NCBI RefSeq assembly: GCF_000275845.1
Contig: NW_006766886.1
Coordinates: 1,650,945-1,714,944, forward strand
DNA: 64,000 nt
From: Dichomitus squalens LYAD-421 SS1
Lineage: Eukaryota > Basidiomycota > Agaricomycetes > Polyporales > Polyporaceae
Direction of reading: 5' to 3'
The notes beneath the pieces are model-generated. The model was given only the letters and a program-made list of their open reading frames with translations. It was not told the origin of the DNA and made no database searches. Of the stretch, positions 9,938-22,200 are shown one piece after another; within the stretch, counting starts at the first letter, position 1, and every line of letters begins with the position of its first letter. Position numbers and translations under genes: made by a program.

Positions 9938-12715
9938 CTACTGGTCATCGTCAGTTGGCGTGTCTCTCCTAACCCAAACTTGAAGATCGCCAGGCGGGCA
10001 GCTGAACGCGCCCCAGCCTCCCGCATCGATCTGCACGACCTTTTCCGGGTTACTAGGCGAGTAGTACTCGCGGTACTTGGCGCCTGCGTTCTCCTGTGAT
10101 GAAGAACCAAGCGATGGGTGCCGGCAATTAGACCTCAATCGGGGAAAGCGCAATACTGACATAGTAATGGTCGAACGTACCGAGCCGACGTTCATGCGAA
10201 TTGTATGTGACAAAACAGCGCCCTTCGATGGAGTCCCATCGCTTCCCGCATCATCGTGTGAGCATCTATCCCTGCTGCAAACCAGATGGGCGGAGACACC
10301 AGAACGACGTACCTTCCATGCTGCTCTGGGACGTCTGCGTTGCTTATAAGCACCGCGCAGCCCCCATGCCCAGAGCCGGATCCGGGCTTGCCCTTGCGTA
10401 CGAAACCGATGCAGTTCTTGTGTGCGAAGTAGTCTGACCGTGCACCGTACGCAAACTTCTTCCGGATCTCCATCAGGCGTTTCCGCCCTTGCGCGATGGA
10501 GGAATCATAGCATTCCTCGTTAGGGTATAGATCCCCATAAAACACACAGCTAAGGTCATATCAAGGCACGATGGGTGCGCCAGAGGGTGGCCAGGTAACA
10601 AAGATCGGCACACCAGAGAAAAGACGTTCAATGTTCGTGATTGACTCATGGGAGCAAGGAAGCTGAGGACTCACGGATGGCCTTCGCCATACAGCAGAAT
10701 TAGAGCGTAGGCCTGCAGTTTGAAGTTGACACCGACCTGCGGTGCCGCAGGGCTCGTCAGGAGATCTCCGGGGGTGAGATCCATAGAAGAGCGGCTACTC
10801 ACCCAGCTTTCCAACGTTTGTCCGATTTGCTGCAGACCGATTCGAAGTCAGTCTCATATGATATGGGTGCGCGGAAGCTTTGCAGATGTACCGTGCTGAT
10901 GACGTAGGTAATCAGCGTCCATCAATTAGGGTAATCCGGGAGTACTCACTCATGGTTGTCGACGAACGTTACAGCGTCACCTGGTCTGAATGTCATTATG
11001 GAATTGTCGAAGATCTTCCTCAAATCGTACTTCGAACCGACTTTGCTGGCTTCGTGAAAGTTGTAGTGCAACGGTACATCAAAGAAAGTGACCTTGCATC
11101 GCTCTAATTAGCTTCACGTTTGCTGACCCTTCGTAATATGGAGTTGCTCACTAGTCCTTCGAACACCCTGATATACGGCTTGATCGCCTCAAGACTCCAA
11201 AGAAATCTCAGTGTCATTGTACGGGTGGGAACAGAAGACCCTCACTCGGTCGACCAATACTCAGCGACGGAGAACAGGTCCTGCCTTCCAAGAGTCTCGC
11301 GTACGTGTTTGATCTACCATTCAGTGTACAGTGAGAAGCTCGGAGGGTGGAAAAAGCTCGCATACGACGCACGAAGCTCAGCAAGAAACGCCTGTCCATG
11401 TGCTTGATGGCGTCGAGCCGGAAACCTGCTCCGCCCGTAGTCTACCGAAGGAGGTTAGTATGAGTGCTGCGGAAAATAGCAGAGCCGAGGAGTATCCCCA
11501 AAACACCCACCTGCAAGACCCAGCTTCCCCATGTCATCAGATCTTTTCGTACTTCGGGATGTCTATGGTCTATCTGGAGAACGCAATGTCAACAGGACAT
11601 CGCGTCCACGCTATCACGCAACTTACATCTATGCCAAGGAGATAGTCGTAGTTCCCATTTTCGCGGTCTACCCATTCTGACCAGCCCTTGTGTTTGTCGC
11701 TACTTATTCGCCACACGCCCTTAGTCCTTGTCTTGTGGTCCCAGTCGAGTCCTAGGGGCGATGTTGAGAGTGACTGGAAGCTGTAGCTAAAAGGAGACCT
11801 ACCCGTGAAGTGTTCATACGTCCATTTGAGGCTACTATACTGGAGGTATGTTAAGCAAAGGCGCATTGTCAACTTACAGACATCCTCTACCTTCTCAGCC
11901 CTTCCGTGGAAGTCAAACGCTGTCCACCCCTGCACAAACATGAGTGAGGGCCATGCTCATGACACGGAAGTCCCACCTCTATCTCTCTAGTTGGCCCAAT
12001 CTCCATTAAACGGTTGTTTGGATCGACGGGAGTTGCCATGAATTTCTCTGGTCTATCCCCTCCCAGTTTGTGCTGAACTGTTCAGTCGCATGCCTCGATA
12101 CGGGACCTCGCCGAATGCTCACATTGAGGACCGCGTCCACGAGGACGTCAATGCCGTGGGCGTTAGCGGCGGCGACCGCTCGGACAAGCTCTTCTTTAGT
12201 ACCCCATCTAGTCGCAATAGTCCCTTTTTGATAGAACTCGCCAAGGTCCCACTAAGCGAGTCAGCGCCACGTATTCGCTCTCGATGTCCGCGACGCACCA
12301 AGTCATATGCGTCATAGCCTTGTCCTTGCTGCACGCCCGGCCCGTCATTCAGGAAACCCCCATCGCTCAGTGACAAAGCATACCTTTCTCATGGCCTTGT
12401 TTGGGGGCGGTAGCCACACTTGTGTAACACCCATTGCAGCAAGATTGGGAACCTCAGTCTCGAAATGCTTCCACCAGCTCATCTCGGGATTGTTGGCCTC
12501 CCAAGTGAAGAACTGCACCTGCGCGCACAAAGGAAATATCACCGTATGCTTTTCTGAGATATACGCCTACAGCTACTCACCATGAGAGCATTGTCATCCC
12601 CTGCTCTTGCAGGCCCCTTGAGCCTCATGTTGGAGAGAGCAGGTGGATAGTACCACCAGAAGGTGACATACTCCCAAACGCGGATCAATGTATCGGACAG
12701 AGCTCCCAGGAACAT
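9938..12715 (-). CDS. GH13 alpha-amylase (GH13_5-like) with N-terminal hydrophobic segment
   Basis: Retaining alpha-1,4-glucan hydrolase, intron-rich. All four GH13 signature regions are present across exons: [10 protein letters not shown] (region I), [11 protein letters not shown] with the catalytic Asp (II), FSVAEYW with the acid/base Glu (III) and FVDNHE with the transition-state Asp (IV). Other landmarks are [20 protein letters not shown] at the N-terminus, [22 protein letters not shown], and [12 protein letters not shown] followed by [10 protein letters not shown]. These match the bacterial-like subfamily GH13_5 found in fungi. The start at 12715 gives a leader containing [13 protein letters not shown], a membrane-anchor-like stretch rather than a cleavable signal peptide, so an intracellular or membrane-tethered enzyme is likely. 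The alternative ATG ([12 protein letters not shown], near 12635) would drop this anchor. The last exon ends [14 protein letters not shown]. Confidence 0.88.
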
Positions 12716-14068
12716 GATTGTCGACGACTTCCTTCACAGATGGCCCTAGAACAGAGGCGCATGCACAGGCTGTAGTCGATGAGATGGCCACGCTGCGGCA
12801 GATGTGTCTGTGCACGTCGACGCCGGTGCGGCCCACGCTGTCCGTCGCGGTCGCGTCCAAGGCGCGCGGTCAGGTGCTCAGGTTCACGGCTAATGCCGAC
12901 GGTCCAAACTCCGACGAGCGCTCCTCATATATGTCCTCCCAGCGAAAATTGTTTCCTCACCGTTGCGGCCACCACGCGTCGCTGCGCCTTTCGTCTGCGT
13001 TCCGCTTGACATTAGGGTGTGGTCTCGATGCGCTTCTTGAAGTCCTGTGGTGGTGCTGAGCGAAAGAGCCATCTTAATCGCTCCATTCACCGAGAATCTA
13101 CGTCGAATGGAGTTTCATGCTTTGGCAACACGCCTTGTCTGTATCTACACTATGTCACTCATTTAGCTTGCTCCAATCGTTGTCGATCCACAGTTGCACT
13201 ATCTGACATCTCATTCGACGCTCTACGGCAAGAATACGGTATTTATGGTGGAATGCAAATGCGGTTATAAATAGGGTGAATGGGATGACGATGTCTACGT
13301 CGTCCAGCGACGTTAGTTGTCCATAGTGCCTGGGTCCCATCGTATGCCCTTAGAGATGAATAACGAAGGGGTTTGAGCAAACATTGTAAGTGACAAGTCT
13401 GCCTTGATGTGCTATTGATGCTCACGCAGACTTAAGATCCAGGCTGGGAAGTCGTAATCACTGGTACTGTCCCCATCCGTCGGTCTGTGCATCCTGACAT
13501 GGATACGGACCGAAGGGTGGGCATAAGACCAGCGATCGCATCAGAGAGTTTCAGCGGCCAGCATCGACCAGGTGGCGTCGCCCCACAGCGTAACGGGTGC
13601 TCAGATCTGGGCTGGCGGGTTGCTGGACCTCTTCGTTGTCAAGCCCGTTCAATGCACATAGCATCGTTCTATCATAGGTGCCTACATCTGCTGATGAAAG
13701 CTAATACGCACACTGCCCTGGCGCGTCGAGACAGGTATAAATCCGATGCGGGCCCAATCCTTGTCAACTGCAGCTTCCATGATCATGAATCCGATGCCTT
13801 CAATCGACCATCGGTCCTCATGCTTGCAACCACGGTGTTCGTAGTGTATCCGAACAGGAAGGCTTCTCCGGAAGTTCCGTTATCTCTTTCTTCGCAATTC
13901 TTACTAGATGATGTAGATAAGTCCTGCGTCTTATGGTTTTGTGCCTCTATTGTAGAGACCGCCCAACGACGTGGAGCTCATCCGGTATGTTCTTTGTATC
14001 TTCCACCTTGACAGGTCATCTGACGACACCGAATCCGGGTGACAGGAACCCTCCGGTAGAGGTGCCTC
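12716..14068. other. 1.35 kb intergenic region, nothing recognised
   Basis: This lies between the divergent amylase and HET genes. Frames at 12718-13059 and 13487-14011 (plus) and 13155-13340 (minus, one hydrophobic stretch) show no family motif, no clear splice pattern and uneven composition. Probably promoter DNA for both neighbours. Confidence 0.4.
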
Positions 14069-16141
14069 ATGCGGCGGTTGCTTCATACTAAGACAGGACA
14101 ATTCGTCGAGTTTCCCGACTACCAGAGAGCTCGGCCATACGCCATCCTCTCTCATACGTGGAACCCGAAAGGAGAGCAGACGTACCAGCAGCTGAGGAAG
14201 ATTCAGAGGCGATATGGGCCCGATGGTAGCCTCTGGGTTGCTCCAAACGCGGTAGCCGTCTCCTCCACGGCGATGCCCTCTTCCGCGACTATCGACATCA
14301 CACAGCGCTCCTTCCCCGCTGCTTCTCGCGAAAGTGAAGGCGGGAATCTTCCCGCTTTCTGGAACGATCCCAGACTCTCAGACAAGGTGCGGGGAGCGTG
14401 CGCGATCGCGCGTGCCAATGGTTACGACCTCATCTGGATCGATTCGTGTTGCATCGACAAGACGGGCAGCGCGGAGTTGTCGGAGGCCATCAACTCCATG
14501 TACCTGTGGTACAACGCATCGGCTGTCTGCTACGTCTTTCTCGTGGACGTCCCTCCGGGAGACAGCGTTGAGGCAATGGACTCACACTTCCGGGAGAGCA
14601 GGTGGTTCAAGCGCGGATGGACGCTGCAGGAGCTCCTTGCGCCTCGGAACGTCCAGTTCTTGGCCAGCGATTGGCGTCTCCTAGGCTCAAAGGCGAGCTT
14701 GGCTCAAGTTGTCGAGGAGTGTACCCGGATCGATGTCGAGGTCTTGACGCATATACGCCCTCTAGACAGGGTCAGCGTCGCGAGACGGATGTCCTGGGCG
14801 GCGAACCGGGAGACCTCGCGGATAGAAGACCGGGCTTACTCACTCATGGGAATGTTCGACATCAGGATACCTACCCTTCACGGAGAAGGACAAGGGGCTT
14901 TTAGAAGGCTCCAGGAGGAAATCCTTCGCCGTATCCCCGACCAAAGTCTCTTCGCATGGACGTCCGGAGAAAGTATCGGTGTGCTACCGTATGTTAGGCA
15001 CGGTAGTATAACCTTCCTCGCACACGCGATCAGCCTTTCGTCGGTAGTGCGACAGGATCCGGAACGTACTGGGAAGCCTGGAGTGAGCCTCTTCGCGTCT
15101 TCGCCCTCAGAATTTGGGGCGTCCCACTGTATCTCTCCTCTCCCCCCCTCTAGCTCTGTGCTGAGCCGTTCCTATCCACCGTTCGACTACGTGCAGATGC
15201 CATACGGCATGCGCGCGCAGTTCTTGATGATACCCGCCGATCGTCTACCCTCACACCGCTACTATTTCCTCGTTTTGGCCTGCCAGCACGTCCGGCGAGC
15301 AGAACAGCTCGTCATCCAGCTATGCTACCTAGGGCCACGGCTGCACAGTGGTGGTCCTAGACGACTCAGCCTCCCCAAACTCGCCTCAGCGAGGGGTGGT
15401 CTGCTTACAATGCAGGCGAGCACCTTCCTTGCTACGAAAGTTCGGGTCAAAACAGTCTACATCCCTCATTATTCTAGCAGCGGCATGCCGTCGCTCCCGG
15501 GGAATCCCTTTGCCTCCCTGGAGTCGTATCCGCCGCGATTCTGGTCAGGGTCCGCCACCTTCTCCCTGTCGCTAGCTCCGCGTGCACGCGCTGCCTTGCA
15601 GAATCAGGGATACAGCGTCGAGATCGCTGACCGACACGACCCAGGGGTCTGGATCCTTCTTCTATCCAGGTCCAGGAATGAACAGACCTTGAGGATAGCG
15701 TTCCATGCAGCCCCTTCCGACCCCCCCTTTCTCAAAGTCACAGCCATCGTCTCTGACGATGGGTCCGGCCGCTCAACACACTCCTTACTAGCGGTATTGG
15801 AACCGGATCCGAACCATTCTCATGAGTTCTCCACCGCAATGCGTTTCCGCAGGCTCGTTTTGAGGACTGCAACAGGCGCACTGTGGGACCCGGAAGTCTG
15901 GTCGGAAAGCAAGAAGGTTCTCTTCCGCCCAGCCCACCATCTCCTGGTTGTCTGTCTGACAGCTCAGCCGTCGGGCTCGAGTGTCAGCAGTCCAGTGCGC
16001 GCGCTCAAGACGCTCCCCGTCGGACTCGAGCCATCTTCGAACGTAGAAACGGGGGACTCGGGCATAGTCTCTCGGTCTCCTCGGAGGGGCATGCTAGGTG
16101 GCTTATTTGGTGAGAAACGGGAGAGGAGAACAGCGGGATAA
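14069..16141 (+). CDS. HET-domain protein with C-terminal DUF8212-like region
   Basis: HET proteins mediate vegetative incompatibility and related regulated cell death in filamentous fungi. Single exon, 690 residues, unusual beside its intron-rich neighbours but typical for this class. The HET motifs are RPYAILSHTWNPKGEQTYQQ (residues about 24-43), YDLIWIDSCCIDKTGSAELS (about 113-132), NSMYLWYNASAVCYVFL, and SRWFKRGWTLQELLAPRNV (about 175-193). Next comes the agaricomycete DUF8212-type segment NRETSRIEDRAYSLMGMFDI ... LHGEGQGAFRRLQEEI ... PDQSLFAW (about 245-305). The C-terminal half has no recognised domain and ends basic (GEKRERRTAG). An insertion of about 45 residues between the first and second HET motifs is Ser/Ala-rich. 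The partner that triggers it is not evident nearby. Confidence 0.9.
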   Translation: MRRLLHTKTGQFVEFPDYQRARPYAILSHTWNPKGEQTYQQLRKIQRRYGPDGSLWVAPNAVAVSSTAMPSSATIDITQRSFPAASRESEGGNLPAFWNDPRLSDKVRGACAIARANGYDLIWIDSCCIDKTGSAELSEAINSMYLWYNASAVCYVFLVDVPPGDSVEAMDSHFRESRWFKRGWTLQELLAPRNVQFLASDWRLLGSKASLAQVVEECTRIDVEVLTHIRPLDRVSVARRMSWAANRETSRIEDRAYSLMGMFDIRIPTLHGEGQGAFRRLQEEILRRIPDQSLFAWTSGESIGVLPYVRHGSITFLAHAISLSSVVRQDPERTGKPGVSLFASSPSEFGASHCISPLPPSSSVLSRSYPPFDYVQMPYGMRAQFLMIPADRLPSHRYYFLVLACQHVRRAEQLVIQLCYLGPRLHSGGPRRLSLPKLASARGGLLTMQASTFLATKVRVKTVYIPHYSSSGMPSLPGNPFASLESYPPRFWSGSATFSLSLAPRARAALQNQGYSVEIADRHDPGVWILLLSRSRNEQTLRIAFHAAPSDPPFLKVTAIVSDDGSGRSTHSLLAVLEPDPNHSHEFSTAMRFRRLVLRTATGALWDPEVWSESKKVLFRPAHHLLVVCLTAQPSGSSVSSPVRALKTLPVGLEPSSNVETGDSGIVSRSPRRGMLGGLFGEKRERRTAG

Positions 16142-16346
16142 GAAGACGGACTGCAGGTTAGGACATCTCATCGCGTAGGGCAATATGAAGTATCATCCCC
16201 GATGATATATTGATGATCGAGCCTGAATCCAACACAATATAGTTGACACCACACTTCAACGTCTAGCAGCGAGTACTCTGCCAGCCATACTGTCACGGGA
16301 AGCTCAGGCGAGCACGACATACGAATAGCATACGAGCTCACATGAA

Positions 16347-18733
16347 CTATCGCCTGCGTGCAAGGCTCCCGAATGATGTGGAGAAGCTCGGTCTCGGCTG
16401 TGTGACCTCGCCTTCCTTCACCGGGGATAGGACGGTCGGGATATCCAGTCCGCCGTCCCCCTAGAGCCATCGCCGCCAATTATGACAGGAGAGCAAACAT
16501 TAGACGAAGAGGCCACACGATGCTCAAGGTTTACATACCTCTGTACTTTTCCACTGGAATGTCTCTTGTTGCGCTTGTGGGAACAGGTTGATCTTCCGCT
16601 TCTTCTTCGGGGCCACCACCTCCGCCTCGTCCACCTCGTCCGCATCGTCTTTGTCCTTATCTTTATCCTTGTCCTTATCCTTACCCTTCCTGGTCGCTGC
16701 GGTTGTCGCCTTCACCGTCTTCACGTTCTTGCTCTTCGCCGTGGTTCCCTTACTCGCCTCTCCTAGACTAGCCTTGGGCGGGCGACCGCGTCTTTTCGGG
16801 GGAGGCTGCTGAGACGGCTCCTCGTCCTCATCTTCGTGATCCGACGCCGCCTTCTTCCTCCCCCTTTTCTTCTTTGGTGGAGGCTCATCATCGACCTCGA
16901 CAGAGTCCGCCTTCCGCTTGTCCTTCTTGTCCGCGGGGGCGGGTTTGCTCGTCTCGACGATCTGGATGTCGCTGTCGCTGTCGTCCGCAGGGGCGGGCTT
17001 CTTCCGCTCTCTCTCTTTCGCCTTCTCCTTCGCCTGCTCCCTGTCTTTGGCAGATTTTGGCCTGGGTTTGGGTTTGGTGATGGGTGGTGTGCTGTCTCCC
17101 TCTTCCTCCTCTGCGAGCTCGGGACGCGCACGCCCCTTGCCCTTCTCCTTGTCCTTCTCCTTCGGGTTCGGTGGTGGTGGTGGATCGATCTCCATGATCT
17201 CATCGTCGTCATCCTGCGCAAGTGGTGGAGACGAGTGCTTCGCCTTCGCCACAGGACGCGGTGCGGGACGCTTCTTGGGTGCGGGATCTTCGACGAGCTC
17301 AGCGTCGTCGTCGGTCGGTTCGGGTTCCGCCCGTCTGGAAGAGGGGGGTTCTTTCGACTTGAGAGCGAAGGACGAATTGTCAGTTACCCCATTGCCTAAG
17401 TGAAACAACCATAATAAGCATACCGGCTTGGTCGACTTGGGCTTCGATGGACTGCCTGACTTGGCGCGTCGTTGCGCGTCCTCCAGCTTGCTTTGGAGCT
17501 CGTCCAACTGCTGTTTGCAAGTTTGCAGCTGGGTCTTCAGGTTCTTGGACCGCTCTTCCTCGGCTGTGAGGTCGTTCTGCAACCGTTCAGCGTCCTCCTG
17601 CGCAGCCTCTGTCTCTTTCTATCGCAGAGCGACGTGAAATTCATCAACCATGAGACGTGCGATCTAAGGCTTGATGAAACGCGTTGTAGCCATACCTGAT
17701 GTGCTTCCCAAGCCTCCTTGTACTTGTCCACCCTGCGCTGCAGCTTCTCCGCCCGAGCGGTCTCCTTATCCCGCTCTTGTTCCGCATCCTCCTTTTCGGT
17801 CTCGAGCTGCTTGACCTTGACCTCGAGGTCGATACGGCTTTTGCGGAGAGTCTCGACTTCGGCATTTTCGCGCTTGTCCAGCGCCGCCCACTTCTCGACC
17901 TGCTGGCGCAGGGACGCGACGTTCACCTCAGACTCAGCGTACTTCTTCTCCAACGCGGCATGTGAGGTTTTGAGGGCCTCGAGCTGCAGCTCAGCGCGTT
18001 CAAGGTTCTTCGCGGTGCGCTCTGACGCGACCTTGGTGGAGGTGTGCTCGCCGCGGAGGGCAGTGAGATCCGCCTGTAGGATAGCGTAAACCACACATTC
18101 GTGACTACAATACACGACAGCATAACTCATACGTACTTCCGCCTTCTCTTTCTCCTTCACCGCCCGCGCCTGCTCCGCCGCAGCCTCCTTCAGCTGCTCG
18201 GCCAGCTCCGCACACCTCGCCTCCAACACCGCCGCCTTCTCCTGCCACTCCTCCTCCAAGTCGCCCACCGCATCCTCCTTCGCCTCGTGCGCCGCCTCCA
18301 GCTCCCGCTCCAGCTGCGCGACCCGCTCCTCCAACTCCAGCTCCCGCGTCTGGAACAGTACGATCTTGTAGTCCCGATGCACCCTCGCGACCCGCTCCCT
18401 CCTCAACGCCTCCTTCATCTCCAGCACCGCCGCGTGCTCCCTATCGACCTCCGTCGCGGTGCGGAGGTGCGCGATGCGGTGCGCGGCCTGGAGCGAGTCG
18501 CAGCCCTCGCGCCACTCCTTGCGCTCGGTCTCCCACTGCTGACGGATCTGGGCGACGGCGTCCGCGGCGCGGTCTTTCTCCTCGGCTACGGCCGCGCGGA
18601 GCTTGGTGGTGGTGTGCTCGAGGGTCTTGTTGCGGGCGACGAGGTCGGCGATGTGCTTCTGCTGGCTGGCGACCATGGCCTCGTTCGGGTCGGCGGACGA
18701 GGAGCGGAGGGTGCTGTGGCTGTCGCGCATCAT
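16347..18733 (-). CDS. Coiled-coil protein with basic/acidic tail and AT-hooks
   Basis: At least five exons. The N-terminal half (from MMRDSHSTLRSSSADPNEAM) is almost continuous coiled coil, rich in Glu, Lys, Arg, Ala and Leu, from about residue 20 to 400. A long disordered region follows with alternating acidic and Lys-rich tracts (a KDKDKDK run), Pro runs, KKRGRKKAASD and PKRRGRPPKAS, which are AT-hook-like cores. The last exon, joined through a GTATGT intron at 16523, gives GDGGLDIPTVLSPVKEGEV and ends GSLARRR. The composition suggests a nuclear chromatin- or DNA-binding scaffold, but no family is recognised and no enzymatic domain is visible. The acidic/basic low-complexity section is encoded by GTCCTT-type short tandem repeats near 16640-16690 that could vary between strains. 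Confidence 0.75.
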
Positions 18734-19214
18734 CGTGCTTTCTAGAATGCGTTCTGAGAAACGGCCAGCTAGCGTAAATGTGTTCCTATGACGATATGTA
18801 TTGTTGAACGGACAGCGACCACGACGGGGTTGTGAGCTGGGGTATACGGAGAAACATGCAGAGCGGGACAGGTGAGAGGAGGATGAAAGCTGCAGCACTC
18901 GCCGGCGCCCAACGCGACCTCGATCACGTGTAACCACACCGACGCGTCTCCGGTACCCTGAGCGTGCCCTCGCACGCTGGAGAGTAGCAAAGCGTTCGTA
19001 TGCGCAGCGATAGAGCAAGATAACGATATCCGGGCTACTAAGACAAGATCCTAAGGGTACAAGCAAACTAGATCCTACCACCCCAGAGATACAGCAATAG
19101 ATCGTGACCGTCCATGAAGTCGTAAATCGTACAGACCGTGTTTGGTGCAGCCTGCAACACCTAATATTGGTCGACTTCCTCGTCGTCTCCTCGTCGGCTT
19201 TCACCTGTGTGCTT

Positions 19215-22200
19215 TTACTTGCCCTTCTTGCCCTTCTTTCCCTTCTTCCCGCCGCTAGCAGCGGTGAAGCCGTCAGGAGCCTCGGACGCCTGTCGGGAGA
19301 TAGCGTCGGGAGTAGCAGCTGCGCTCGCAACACCCTTCTTCCCCTTCTTGACCTTGACAGGAGGCAAATCACCCCACGCATCATCGTCTCCTGCTTGCGC
19401 GACTTCGACACCGTTATTGGGCCCCTCTTCTCCAGCGGCCGCCGTCTCCTCCGCCTGCTCAGCTGGCTGTTCTGCCTGCTCAGCTACCTTCTCCGCTTGG
19501 TCTGCCTCCTGCTGGGCCTCCGCGGCAGCCTCTTCCTTCTGCTCTGCCTCCGCTGCGTCGTTCTTCGCTTCCTGTATAGCTTCAGCGGCTTCGTCTCGAG
19601 CGTGCTGAGCCTCGGTCGCAAGGTCAGCAGCAGCGATGACGTCCGCGGGCGTCGTCGCAGCGGCAGCAGCAGCAGCAGCCTCCCGTGTAGCCTGCAGCGC
19701 TATTTCGGCCTCCTCCTCCGCCTTCCGAGCAGCTTCAGCGGCCTCTTCTTCTGCCTTTCTCGCCGTCTCCTCAGCTTCCTCCGCCGCCTTGCGCGCCTTC
19801 TCCTCCTCGGCCCTCTTCGCAGCAGCCTGCTCCCTCTTGTTCAGCTTCTTCTTCGGCTTGTTCGCCGCCTCTTCCTCCTTCTTTCGCTGCTCCTCCTCTG
19901 CAGCCTGGCGGGCAGCCTCCTCCTCCAATCGCTTCCTCTCCGCCTCCTCGGCCTCAATATGCTGCCAATCTTCCTCCTCGCGCTTCCGCGTCTCCTCCTC
20001 CGCAGCCGCGTTATCGTTACTGCCCCAGCCGAACCCACCAAAGCTCCCGAATCCACCTCCGCCCGAACCGCCACTGTTGTTGTTGCCGTTACCTCCGCCT
20101 CCAAAGCTCCCAAACCCGAAACTGCTCGTGAGCTTCGACGCAGGCTTAGCCCACGTGGGGCCCGACAAGAAGTCCGAGAACAGCCCTGCGCTCGTCTGCG
20201 GGGCCGCGTTCGTCTCCGGGTCCGGCACGGGCGTCGACCACAGGTCCGCCATGGGCGACATCGTCGCGGCGGGGTTGGGCCCGTCGCCGCCCATGCCCCC
20301 CGGCATCATCTCTTCGTCGCCCCCAGCCCCAGGGAAGGGAGGGATAACGGGGCCCGCTTCGTCGCCGTGCTCAGACGGGTGGATCACCGGCGGGACGTCG
20401 CCGAACAGCGCTGAGGTCTGTCCCGGCGCGGAGTCGAAGAACGCAGGGGGTGCGGGTGCGGGTTCCGGCTCTGCCGCCGGAGCAGGCTCGGGCTCCCACG
20501 CTGGCGCGGGCTCTGGCTCGGCAGGCGCGGGCGCAGGCTCGGGTTCGGGCTCGGGCTCTGCAGGCGGAGGGGTAACAGCGCGCGGAGTCGCGGCTTTGGG
20601 CGTGGCAGCCTTCGACATCGCGCGGGGCGTCGCGGCCTTGGACTGCGTCGCCGGGGTCGGGATCTTGGAGCCCCAAGCCGGGGTAGCGGCCTTCGAGCCC
20701 CCTGCGGGGGTCGCGGCTTTCGAGCCCCATGCAGGCGTTGCGGCCTTCGAGGCCGCCGGAGTCGCAGCCTTGGACCCCCAGGGCGTGGCGGCCTTCGAGG
20801 CGGACGTCGGTGTGGGAATCTTCGACGTAGCCGGAGATGCCTTCGGCGGGGTGACGGGCGGGAGGGCGGCAGCGACTGGGGGAGGGCTCGGGGGCTTCGA
20901 CGGAGTAGGCGTCGCGTAGGAGAGCTCGGAAGGCGGACGAGGCACCGGAGGCTCCTGCGGGCCCAAAGGCGGCGGGGTGATCACAGGTGTCTGCAGGGAG
21001 GACATCGTCGGAGGGGTGGGCTGCTTCGAGTGCACCGGAGGCGACTGCTGCACCGGGGTCGGGGGCTTCGTCTCGCGGCGCGACGGCTGCTGGGAGTACC
21101 CGTTGTACGGCGGGTTCTCCGCGAGCGGCGAGGACACGCTCGGGGCGCTCGCGCCCCAGTTCGCGTTGAGGGCCTCGGCGAGCCGCGTGCTGCCGCTCCT
21201 GCCTGACTCGGCCGAGCGACCTGAGACGTTGATCGAGCGGTCTTCGTAGCGCATTGGCTCCGCCATCGGTGGTCCCGAGCGCGGAGTCTCCGCACCGCTC
21301 GGGCCGTAGATCTCGCGAGACCTGGTCGAAGAGGTGGTGCGGTGGCGCTCGACTGAACGCGGTGCGCTTGACGAAGACGTCGAGACACTGCGGTGGTGCT
21401 GAGGCGGCTCGAAGCCGCGCGAGAGGACAGGAGGATCCATTGGGGGCTGCATAGGCAAACGAGGCGAGGCCTGCACGGACGGGCGCCCACTGCGCATGCT
21501 GGGGTCGCGCGAAGGCGGCTGAGAGACTGAGCGAGACGGTCCGCGGTCGGAGGGCGAGGAGAGGACGGTGACGTTGTCCTCGGGGGAGCTGTCGGGCTCG
21601 TCCTCCTCGGCGCGAGTCCCGCCCTCGTTGTAGACGATGGACGCGGGCCCATATCTCGTTTTGCCCTGCAGCACCCCGCCACGACGTGAGCAGACGAGCA
21701 GATATCGAACAAGCAGAGAGACTACGCACGTTGTCGACCCACTTGATGCGCGCCTTGAACTCGGTCAGTCCAAAATGAATCTCGATGCTGAACACGATCG
21801 TCCAGTACGTCTTCCCCCCTCTCCCCTGCTTCGCCTGCGCGCTCCCCGCGAGCGGGCTCAAGTCAGCCCTGACGTAGCACAGCGTCGAGAAGTCCTCATG
21901 CGAGCGGTGGATCCACTTCGGGATCGTGTCCCCGCCGCGGTAGCACCAGATCTCGACCTCGAACACCGAGAGCGTCGACAGGTTCGTAACCTCCGTGCAG
22001 TACTTGCGGCTGAACACGTTCGACTCCTTGACCTTGACGCCGCGCGCGAGGATGCAGTCGAACGCGTCGGGCAACAGCCGCGGCCCGGACGGCATCTCGA
22101 ACAGGCGGTGCTTGCGCGCGGCGTGCTCCTCGTCTTTGGGGTCGAACTCGCGGAGGTACTCGACGCCGTACATGAACTTCGAGACGCGCGCGGAGACGTG

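Noticed and set aside
16588..17403. Plus-strand Ser/Leu/Phe-rich frames
   Set aside because: Antisense of the Lys/Asp/Glu/Pro-rich tail of the coiled-coil gene.
17537..19411. Single 624-residue minus frame starting upstream of 18733
   Set aside because: The part above 18733 is Arg-rich non-coding DNA with no domain, and the part past the 18133 donor reads through an intron.
19104..20919. Two long plus-strand frames opposite the HSP70-like tail
   Set aside because: They are antisense shadows of Ala/Glu/Lys-rich and Pro-rich coding repeats, with Ser/Ala/Leu runs and no domain.
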